Shown here: piece by piece, positions 53,269 to 61,927 of the stretch
Position numbering within the stretch: position 1 is the first letter of the stretch
How the letters are laid out: every line of letters starts with the position of its first letter
Translations under genes and position numbers: made by a program
Notes under the pieces: generated by a model
The model's database searches: none
What the model was told of the DNA's origin: nothing
What the model saw: the letters and a program-made list of their open reading frames with translations, nothing else
Assembly: GCF_000340215.1 (NCBI RefSeq)
Contig: NW_006921534.1
Coordinates: 4,525,041-4,589,040 of the forward strand
Direction: 5' to 3'
Source of the DNA: Pseudocercospora fijiensis CIRAD86
Lineage: Eukaryota; Ascomycota; Dothideomycetes; Mycosphaerellales; Mycosphaerellaceae
DNA: 64,000 nucleotides

Positions 53269-54678
53269 TCACGGTAGCGTCTTAACTTCAGTAATGAAGC
53301 CGGCCTTTTGCAGGCGCTCCAGATACGGTTGGCCTAGGGTGGCGGGAGTGACGACACCTCCACCTAGCTCGTGCGCGAATGTCTTGTCGCGTGAGAGTGT
53401 TATCGCTGCTTCGGCAGCCAGCACTCCTGTGAAATTATACATACTCCCGTTCCAGCGGAAGCGCCCGAAAGCTCGTTTCGGGTCTGCAGGATCCGAGACG
53501 TCGGCATTGGCGATGGCGCGCCATTCGCAATGCTCTTTGCTGGCTTGTCTGGCACGCATTAATTTTTGGCCGATTTTCGAGATGCATTTTGACTTACTCT
53601 CTTGAAACACCTTCGCCAGGCTGGTAAACAAATTTCTTCAGTAGCCAACGCACAGGCGGGAACATCAATGCAGCGAAGCCGAATGTGAGCCCAAGATGGA
53701 CCAGGAAAGCGTGTATTGAGCTTTTGGCTTTCATGTATCCGGTGACCCTGAAATTGCTGCCGTAGAATTTCCCGGCATTGTAAAGACTCCAAGAGCGGTT
53801 GATGATTGGGGTATCAGTTGGTCCTTGGAAACTGTCTGTGAGAAGGCCCAGGTCGGGATCATGACGAATTCCAGTAAGCTTCTCGCTCAGAGGCCGTCCA
53901 GGTGCTTTCACAGAAGGCGTGATGGTGGACAGCGAATATGGAGACATTGCCTTGGCCACCTGGCCAATACTGTATGTGTCGAACACTGTGAGGATAGTGT
54001 CTAGAGTTCCGCCGCTTGGAGCAGAGTTAAGATCCCACAAGATATATAGCAATTCGCTCAAGCCGGTATTGAGAGTCTTTCGTACGTGGGTAGCCAGAAG
54101 CCACACAGTCAAATCGGCTGGGGCACTTTCGATCCCACACTGCGGAATCATAATAGCACCGGTCCTTTTGGCCACAGCATCGTACTTCTGGATCATATCA
54201 TATACCCACTGGCACATTATTAGCAGATGCTTCAGATCAGAAATGGCTCCCAGCTCAGAGCGCTTACAGGAACTTCTCCAGTGACATCTAGATAGTGTGT
54301 ACCAGCCTCAGCACAAGCCTCGAAGACCTCGGAGCCTGGGATTTCTTAACAACGAAAACCAATGACAACTGATGAATGAGAAGCATTACCATATTTGTGA
54401 TATGGACCAACAGTAGTGACCAGGACCTTGGTCTGCTTCGCAAGCTGTAGGATCTCCGCTTTGGTGTTCTGAGCGACTTCAATGGCAGGACGCAGCCGGT
54501 CTTTGTTGAGCGAATAGATATCGTCCGCAACAGCATTCAGTTTGCTTTCCGAACGACCCGCGATGGCCCATCGGAAGTCTGTTGGGAAATGCGTGGCAAT
54601 ATGCTCGGCCGCGTATTTTCCTGTGTAGCCCGTAGCACCGTATAGCACGCATTCATACTTTCGCTCGGCCGCAGACAT
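53269..54678 (-). CDS. Saccharopine dehydrogenase-like oxidoreductase
   Basis: Four exons (54,390-54,678; 54,268-54,335; 53,598-54,208; 53,269-53,548) with introns of 54, 59 and 48 bp give 415 residues. The Rossmann motif YGATGYTGKYAAEHI opens the protein, followed by AGRSESKL, VGPYHKYG and the junction-spanning YLDVTGEVPWVYDMI. IPQCGIESAPAD follows. A hydrophobic segment near residue 310 (LGLTFGFAALMFPPV) suggests membrane association. This is the SCCPDH/trans-acting enoyl reductase type rather than the lysine-pathway enzyme; the yeast lysine-pathway proteins lack this membrane segment. Substrate unknown. Upstream of the ATG lies a 15-bp tandem repeat. Confidence 0.85.
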
Positions 54679-54744
54679 GTTGATGAGTTGCGCAAGTGAA
54701 GACAGAGAGAGTGCGAGAGTATAAACGCTCGCGTTGGAAGACGC

Positions 54745-54800
54745 GATAGTTGTGCCAAGGATAGTTGTGCCAAGGATAGTTGTGCCAAGGATAGTTATGC
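54745..54800. repeat. 15-bp minisatellite
   Basis: About 3.6 copies of a 15-bp unit containing GTTGTGCCAAGGATA, about 70-120 bases upstream of the saccharopine-dehydrogenase-like start. Confidence 0.85.
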
Positions 54801-55165
54801 CTAGGCAATTCGTTTGCCGGCGCATCTGCCATTCTGAGTGCTCAGCACTGCCGTGCTTAAGTTACTTGTGGCTTGTATGTACTGTGAATTCAAAGTTGCT
54901 TGTTATTACGGCCTCTTCCGTCGGCAAAAGGTCCGGTCTGTATGATGAGAACAGGCAGCTCCAATGACTTCAGATGCCCATCACCGAAGCTCGACGTCGC
55001 TTTTGCGACTCATACCATGCTTCCACGTGATAGATAACGTTCATCTCGCAGCCAAGGAGCTGACATTCATAGTGAGAAAATAATGCATTATTGGTGACCT
55101 GCGCAATGTGAAGCCATAGTTGCGCGACTGCGCGATCTTCGGATAGTTCTAGCAAAAGCAGTTTG

Positions 55166-55173
55166 TCACGTGA
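55166..55173. promoter_or_regulatory. E-box palindrome TCACGTGA
   Basis: A perfect 8-bp palindrome with CACGTG lies about 125 bases before the eL43 start. Cbf1-type bHLH factors bind this site and are reported to regulate ribosomal protein genes in several ascomycetes; a role here is an inference. Confidence 0.5.
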
Positions 55174-55297
55174 TGAATGCCAAGCAGCGCTAGTCAATTT
55201 CGCCCACCGTCGACTTTGAAGCACAGCATAGCGACTCCAGCAGATTACTTCTTGCAGCGCACCCAGCGAATTCCGCCAATACCACACAACCGCCAAA

Positions 55298-55789
55298 ATG
55301 ACGAAGCGCACAAAGAAGGTCGGCATCACCGGTAAATACGGTACCCGGTACGCACTCCCACGAATCATCCTTCTCCCTCTGCGCGCCCGAAGAAGATAGA
55401 GGACGAGGTATCGCGGTGTGCTTGGGCAGCAGGGAGCAGGATATGATGGCGGACGGTCACGCAAGAGGCAAATTGGGACTATTGCTGACAACTACGCACA
55501 GTTACGGTGCTTCCCTCCGTAAGCAGGTCAAGAAGATCGAAATCAGCCAGCACGCCAGATACACCTGCACTTTCTGCGGAAAGGTCACTGTCAAGCGCCA
55601 AGCAACTGGCATCTGGAACTGCCGCGCCTGTGGGAAGACTATTGCTGGAGGAGCATACACAGTATCGTACGTAGAGGGAAAGTACGCGTACGATGGACAA
55701 GACGCTGACTGAAACGCAACACTAGGACACCTGCTGCTGCTGCGACCCGCTCGACCATCCGTCGTCTGCGTGAGATCGCCGAGGTTTAA
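55298..55789 (+). CDS. RPL43: 60S ribosomal protein eL43 (L37Ae family)
   Basis: Three exons (55,298-55,347; 55,502-55,666; 55,726-55,789) give 92 residues, the exact family length. The start [19 protein letters not shown] and the four-Cys zinc site [22 protein letters not shown] (first Cys pair CTFC, second CRAC) identify it without doubt. Intron 1 is 154 bp, the longest confidently placed intron in the window, and intron 2 is 59 bp. An early intron in a ribosomal protein gene often influences expression; an E-box lies upstream. The gene diverges from the saccharopine-dehydrogenase-like gene. Confidence 0.96.
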
Positions 55790-56423
55790 GATGTTTGACA
55801 CAGTGCATTGGGAGGTTCTACAATGGAGTTATTACATGGGCTGAAATGCTCGTCGCCATGGACAGGACGAGCCACGCTTTGCTAGGAACTCAAGGAATGA
55901 AACTCTCTGAAACGACCAAATCCTCTCACCATCCCTTTTTCTCGACCGGCGAACGCCAACGCCTCTCACGTCGTCGTCGTCACATCCGGACTTTCATTTC
56001 TCTTGTCTCTTTGTACTTCCTCCCACATTCTCCGAGCGCAGGTCGACCCGAACCAACCGATGAGCCGCGGCGCACGTGATCGTGATCATGGTCAGTTTGC
56101 CCAAGTTTGGGATACTTACGAAGCGTCATTATCGACTCACCCAGTTGCACGAATTACCACGAGCATATGGTCATTCACATTCCTGTCTGACTTAGCTTTC
56201 CGATCACCAGGCAGAGTTCGAAACGAGGCAGCAGATGACACAACCCTGGCTCAAAGCTGATTCGCCTACCGCTTACTTACTAGCGTCCGACCTCCCGCAC
56301 CTGTGCTATAACTTAGCTCGCGGGCTTGCTTCTCTATCCTACACCTCCAGATCCTCGTGACTTCAATACACATGTCCGCTCTTCCATACACACCTCGCAC
56401 GAACATATTGTCAATACTCAAGC
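55790..56423. other. Intergenic, no gene seen
   Basis: 3' flank of eL43 and promoter region of the RING-PHD gene. A pyrimidine-rich stretch lies near 55,920-56,040. No other feature was recognised. Confidence 0.5.
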
Positions 56424-58444
56424 ATGGCAGAAACATGCATTGTCTGCCTCGGTGACCTTCGCACCACATACGACGAAGATCCTCCACCACAGGCGGGAAC
56501 CGCTGCGCCAAGTGCTGATGCCAGCAAGGGCGCTAACGCCAAGACTACCATAATGTCCAATGCCAAAAGGTACCACCCTACGATCCTCTGAACGAACGCT
56601 GCCGCCGCTATGTTGCGAGCGTGCACGCTATTGGGAGCCTTCGTGGCCATCCTATACCGCTAAATCTCGAAACCTGACCTCCACTCTTGGACGGCTTGAA
56701 GATCGATACGATATTCGCCGGATGAGCTTGGAAGGTGAGGTCATTCCTAGCTTTGCATGCAAAGTTGCTGGACGCCTTCAGTAAGCGGATTCAATTGATC
56801 AAAGCTAACTCGATCGTACTTAGTATCGATGCCGACGACGAAGCAATAGCACATCTACTACCATGCAAGCATGACCTGCACAACTCATGTCTTAGGCCAT
56901 GGGTTGAGCGAGCCAACAGCTGTCCGATATGCCGCACAACTTTCAACGTGGTCGAAATCAGTCGCACGATCGGCGGAACTGTGGTTGACAGCTACCCCGT
57001 CCAGGACAAAACGCAAGAGGCGGAGATCGATGCCAGTATGGTGGTGGAGGATGAACTATTTGCAGTCGAAGCATGGGAACCTTGCATCGTGTGTGGTGTG
57101 TCCGACGACTATGGCGCCATGTATTGCGACGGTTGCGACCGGACTGTACATGTATTCTGTGCAGGCTTCGACGACGCTCCTGATGTGTGGTACTGTGAAA
57201 CATGTCTGGTAGATTTGGAGAATGATGCAGATCTGCCAGGTCTTGCATCGGCTGCTCGTGGTCGACGTCGAAGACAGCGCGGCGCACATAATAACGGTAA
57301 CGGCAACGGCAACCGCGGCGCTCCTCGTCGACGCCGCAACAACGACGCAATCTGGGCTCGAGTATGGCAGGAAGTTTCACGCCGGCTTGACCTTGATCTC
57401 GACTTTCCTTTTGACGAGGAGGTAGAGGATCCTCGACGTACTGCCGAGAACCGGCGCGAATTCCGACGATGGCAAGAACGCTTCGAGGTTGCCAGCCGAG
57501 TGGGAGCAACGAACAGACTTCGAGGTATCGCCCAAGCCAGCCTGAACAGTAGTCATGTTCCACCGCAGCGCAATCCCGAATCTCAAGAAGAGATCCGCGC
57601 TTGGAATGCGTTCGATAAGGCACGAGATTCGCAAGATGCGCCGGTGAACCTCAGGCGTCGGAAGCGCCGCGCCACACAATCTCCTGCATCACCATCAGAA
57701 CCCGAGCAACAGGCAGAACAACCTCAGCTTAAGCGGCCCAGATTAAAGCGACCACCAGCTGACAACCAAGCGGAGTCGTCCAACGCAGCGGCCAGAAGGA
57801 ACGCGGAAGAACCGACGTTTCTCTCCTCGCTCCTCCGCGAAGTCGAAAATAAGCCAATGTCGGCATCTTCTCCCGCAACCTCGGATCACATCTATGAACA
57901 GTTTTCACCAGCACGCTCGCCAGAATCATCAGAGCCTGGAACGCCCAAAGCTGTCACGCCGCCACCACATCGACCTCTATCGCCGCCGCTATCCTCAGCT
58001 GTAGTTCCAGCACCGTCATCTATTGCGGCCACTTTCTCACCCTTCTCACCGACCACGACGCGTGACGATGTTGTTCGATCTCGTGGTCGTCGACGTCGGG
58101 AATTGGATGAGCGCGAAGGCAGAGACGATGATTCGGACCACCAACGTGCATCATCGCATTCTCCTTCGCGGGGTCTTTCCTACCCGGCTAAGCAAGAAAT
58201 CCAGCGGATGGTGAAGCTTGCCTTAGGCAGTCGATACCGTGATAATCAGATCACCAAAGATCAATACACTGATATCAACCGAGACGTCTCGAGAAAGTTA
58301 TATGAACTGATTCCGAGCGCAACATCACTTGCAGATCAGGGAGAAAGAGAGAGGCTACAGAGCGTAGCAAACGACGAGGTGCAGAAAGCAGTGACTGCGC
58401 TCTCGGCGGCCAGTCCGGCGCCTGAAGAAACGCCGCCGGGATAG
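56424..58444 (+). CDS. RING-H2 and PHD finger protein
   Basis: Proposed exons 56,424-56,569, 56,702-56,734 (33 bp) and 56,824-58,444 give 599 residues in one frame. The first exon carries only the first RING pair (Cys5, Cys8); exon 3 carries the rest (Cys74, His76, His79, Cys82, Cys93, Cys96), so the first loop of the RING is about 65 residues long and split by two introns of 132 and 89 bp. A PHD finger follows at about 146-186 (CIVC, CDGC, H, C, CETC). The middle is Arg/Ser/Pro-rich. The C-terminus (VKLALGSRYRDNQITKDQY, then RDVSRKLYELI) resembles the end of PHRF1-like proteins. It is probably a nuclear ubiquitin ligase or chromatin reader. The microexon is an inference from frame and splice sites. 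Confidence 0.78.
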
Positions 58445-58821
58445 AAACCACAGTCATTGGTTTGAGCTCGGAGTTAAATGGGGATGACTGCGAATAGATA
58501 CCCTCTTACGACAGCGATGAAGCGACGGATTTTGCATTTCTGTAAATACCCTCAGCATGAGACACGAAGAAACATATTGCTGGGTCTGTCCATAGCGGCG
58601 ACCAGCTCGCATTGCTGCTTGTCATTCTCATGCCATGGCGAGACTAACGGTGTGCCTATCAGTCCAGCTTCGGGTAATTCGGATCACTGCGCGGAGTAGA
58701 TCCGGCATTCGGCAGACTAGTTCTACCACCTCTCGCCGGACTTCTGGTCTCTGCCATTCAACTTATTAAAGCTCCATTATTTCTCCAGAACACGATCCGC
58801 GGTTGTTACGCACACTGCACA
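58445..58821. other. Intergenic, no gene seen
   Basis: 3' flank of the RING-PHD gene and promoter of the D-amino-acid-oxidase-like gene. No other feature was recognised. Confidence 0.5.
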
Positions 58822-59952
58822 ATGGCTTCGAAAGCGCATGTTGTAGTGATTGGAGCTGGAGTGATCGGTCTGACGAACGCCGTGTTCCTCGCCGAGGCAG
58901 GCTACATCGTGACCATCATCGCAGCACACGTCCCCGGAGACGAAAGCATAGAATACACCTCCCCCTTCGCCGGCGCCCACTTCAGAACCCACGCCCCAGC
59001 CTCCCAACCCGAACTCTGCGACTGGGACATCCAAACTTTCAAATTCTGGGAAACCCTCCTCCTCCAAGAACCCCCAGAGACATGCGGGATCAAAATGCAA
59101 ATTTCAAATCACTTCTGGGATACCACCGCGATCCACGAATCCCTCTGGTGGGCTCCGCACGTCCAAGATTTCGCCCAAATCCTTGAATTCCAGGATCCCG
59201 TTCGGAGCATTAATCTTTCTTCTCCGGCGCATATGCAGGTGAAGTGGGCTGCGACTTCTCGGGCGCCTTCTCTCGATCCGAATCGTTACCTCGTCTACCT
59301 CCACGAACGAGCGCGACGATCCGGGGCCATTTTCTTCCAATCGCGGCTTCCGATGGATGGAGGGTTTGCGAAGGCTTTGGAGGCTGCGGGAGGGATTGCG
59401 AGAGTGGTGAGACCTCAGACGTCAGGGCCTGAGGTTTTTGTGAATTGTACGGGACTCGGGGCGGGGAGGATTTGTGGTGATGATGGTATGTTTCCGATTC
59501 GAGGACAGACGGTACTGGTCAAGGGTGAGGCGCAGGCTACGAGGACGAGGTATCATGGTGGGGCTATTGGAGAGGGGGAGACGAGTTATTGTATTCCTAG
59601 ACCGGGATCGGGGACGACGATTCTTGGGGGGACGAAGGAGAAAGGGGAGTGGAGTGAGGTGCCGAGTGAGGAGACTAAAAAGACGATACTGGAGAGATGT
59701 AGTTGGATGGTTCCTGAGCTTCTCACGGCGGAGGATGGCGGCTTTGAGGTTATCAGTACCCAGTGTGGTCTGAGACCTGGAAGGGAAGGTGGACCTAGAG
59801 TGGAAAGTGAGGTTATTGGGTCAAGAAAGGTTGTGCATGCTTATGGGCATGCTGGTGGTGGATATCAGTCGTCAATTGGAAGTACGAGGAAGGTCATGAA
59901 GTTGGTGGAGGAGATCTTGAGCAACGATGCTGCTGCAAGGCCAAGGCTATGA
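58822..59952 (+). CDS. D-amino-acid oxidase-like FAD enzyme
   Basis: A 376-residue single-exon protein. FAD-binding VVVIGAGVIGL is at residues 7-17. The substrate-side motifs CIPRPGSGTTILGGT and QCGLRPGREGGPRVE are followed by the C-terminal FAD motif HAYGHAGGGYQSSIG. This order is that of D-amino-acid/D-aspartate oxidases, which deaminate D-amino acids and release hydrogen peroxide, usually in peroxisomes. The C-terminal tripeptide is Pro-Arg-Leu, a non-standard peroxisomal signal (Ser/Ala/Cys is usual at the first place), so targeting is uncertain. Substrate choice cannot be read. Confidence 0.87.
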   Translation: MASKAHVVVIGAGVIGLTNAVFLAEAGYIVTIIAAHVPGDESIEYTSPFAGAHFRTHAPASQPELCDWDIQTFKFWETLLLQEPPETCGIKMQISNHFWDTTAIHESLWWAPHVQDFAQILEFQDPVRSINLSSPAHMQVKWAATSRAPSLDPNRYLVYLHERARRSGAIFFQSRLPMDGGFAKALEAAGGIARVVRPQTSGPEVFVNCTGLGAGRICGDDGMFPIRGQTVLVKGEAQATRTRYHGGAIGEGETSYCIPRPGSGTTILGGTKEKGEWSEVPSEETKKTILERCSWMVPELLTAEDGGFEVISTQCGLRPGREGGPRVESEVIGSRKVVHAYGHAGGGYQSSIGSTRKVMKLVEEILSNDAAARPRL

Positions 59953-60026
59953 AAGTTATGATTGACCTCCTCGATCGATGTTGGGACTGCATTGAACAGT
60001 GACCACGCCCTGCATTCATCATGCTT

Positions 60027-61628
60027 TCATGCCACTGGTAGCGCCAAGAGCTGCTTGTAGAGCTCTGCAGGGATTGTGACGTTCTGAGAGATTATGCCTT
60101 CGAGTCCGTTCGAGGTGGCAACGTCTGGGTTGGGGTAGTAGAATGAGGCAATGGCGATGATGATGTAGACAATCTGCCAAGTGTTAGCCGTCCTTCTTCG
60201 GCACTGAATCATAACTTCTAGACTTACCACCAGCAGTGCGCCCTCGAGCCAATTGGACTCCTGATCTCGAAGAAAGTTGCCAACAACCAAGATTGAGAGG
60301 ACGAGCAGGCCGATCATGAAAATTTCGAAGTTGAGGTCCATCTGGAAGGGTGCGTCAGTACTACTTACTTGTAGGCTCGTGGAACATAGTTGCAACTCAC
60401 TGGTTTGCCCAGAGCCCAGCCGACCAGCACCACAAGCGGAGCGTTGAAGAGCGCTGTTTGAATCGAAGGACCGATGCAATGGTACAGCGCAACATTGATG
60501 ACTCCATCCCAAGCCTCGTCAATAGCTGTCAGATGCTCTGCCGCCTTCTCGACAAGCGGCAGCAGGATCAAGCCGAGAAACTGATCGGGAACACCGCTGT
60601 CAACGACGTGCTCAATTTGTTCGACCAGAATGACGAGCAACAATGCCACGAAGACGATCGAGACAATGATTGCGACCAAAGTCTCGGTGAGCGTCAATTT
60701 CGGCTTGGCCATATCGTCGGCTCGATCAGCATCCCGATGCTCGTCCATCTCAATGACTTCGTCGAAGATCGAATGCGCCGAAGTGCAGCTATAGATGACG
60801 TAAAGGACATAAGCCACGATCAAAGCAATCGATGTTGCCTGACTGATCCTCAGGATATCTTGTTGTAGCTGACTCTTCGTGAAATGTTCGTGGAGCACCG
60901 AGATGGTCTCACTCTTCAAAGCGGAATAGAAAGCGCTCGGAATGAGCAGTCCGAAAGCCGCAACCAAAAGCAACCCGCTTCCCACTTCAGATACAACAGC
61001 ATGGAATTTCTGATTCTCCCCGTGTTTCCGGATGCCAGCAGCGAAGAAGCACAGCCCCAGACAGAGCAAAAGGTTCGTCAAGATCGATCCGAGAATGGCA
61101 GCCTGAATGATCGGGATCAAATTCCCTTCATCCCCATTTCCCTCACCTTCTCCATCATCAGGCTTGTGCTTGACAATCAGCACAATGAAAAGGATAATCT
61201 CAACAATCGAGCCAAAAGTCGTCTCAATCAAGATACCAGCAACTTTCGGCATTTTGCGAGCAAATTCTTGACCCGCGAAACCGAGGAGGTTGGCTGCCGG
61301 GACCATACCGATATATGCCGTTGCGAAGATCCAGAGTGGTGCATTGGTGGTGAAGTGCAAGACTATGGCGACTATGACGAAGGGCCAGAGTGCGTTGACC
61401 GCCATTGAGACATGACTGGAGGAGCGGGCGACGATTTTGAAGAATGGAGAGAGTTGGAAGCCACTGCGGCCGCTCTCGCCTTCGTGAGCTGTGGAATGAA
61501 TGTCAATGGAAGACGTCTTGGTCGTGGCATTGGGAAAGCGTGCCTATTCCATCCGCGAACGTGTGAGGGTTGTGATGATTATGAGATGACAGCAAAGGTG
61601 CTGACTCGCCGTCGCCGTGAGATGGCAT
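60027..61628 (-). CDS. CAX-type cation/proton exchanger
   Basis: Four exons (61,544-61,628; 60,401-61,488; 60,228-60,341; 60,027-60,173) give 477 residues and about eleven membrane segments. The first alpha repeat is ETTFGSIVEIIL (Gly121-Glu125); the second is LGLILLPLVEKAAEHL, where Glu342-Lys343 replace the Gly-Asn usual in VCX1-type exchangers while Glu346-His347 are kept. CAX proteins load calcium or other cations into vacuoles in exchange for protons. The first exon is joined through a proposed 55-bp GC-AG intron, which keeps the frame and yields GESGRSGF before the transport domain, as in fungal VCX-like proteins. A start at Met 61,405 would lack that conserved leader. The other introns are 59 and 54 bp. 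Confidence 0.85.
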
Positions 61629-61927
61629 GTCGAGCGTGATCTGGGGTCAATTTCTCGGTGTTGGTGGGAAAGAAAGTCGTTGATCCAGGAGTGGCGGTGG
61701 AAGTGAGATGCGGTGGTGCCGCTCTTGGCAGGCGTCTCTCCCTTCTTGGCATCTTGGCCGCAGCAATACATTTGTTAACAACATGTTTCGAAAGCACGGT
61801 AGTTCTATATGGCTCGATGGCTTGGCATGCTAGCACCGCTTCTTGGCTCTGGACTTGTTTGGACGGCATCTCTACAACATATGTTACATTGCTGAATATC
61901 TATATCTTCGTGTAGTCGCAATCGCCA
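61629..61927. other. Spacer between CAX and BEACH genes
   Basis: Upstream of the exchanger and downstream of the BEACH gene. No feature was recognised. Confidence 0.5.

Larger units (their letters stand above)
54679..55297. other. Divergent promoter region with minisatellite and E-box
   Basis: Shared upstream region of the saccharopine-dehydrogenase-like gene and the eL43 gene. It holds the 15-bp repeat and the E-box listed separately. Confidence 0.6.

Noticed and set aside
54970..55491. 173-codon minus-strand frame
   Set aside because: It is antisense to the certain eL43 gene and has no recognisable motif.
55348..55501. C/D-box snoRNA in eL43 intron 1
   Set aside because: An ATGATG and a CTGA are present, but there is no terminal stem, and the CTGAC is better explained as the branch site.
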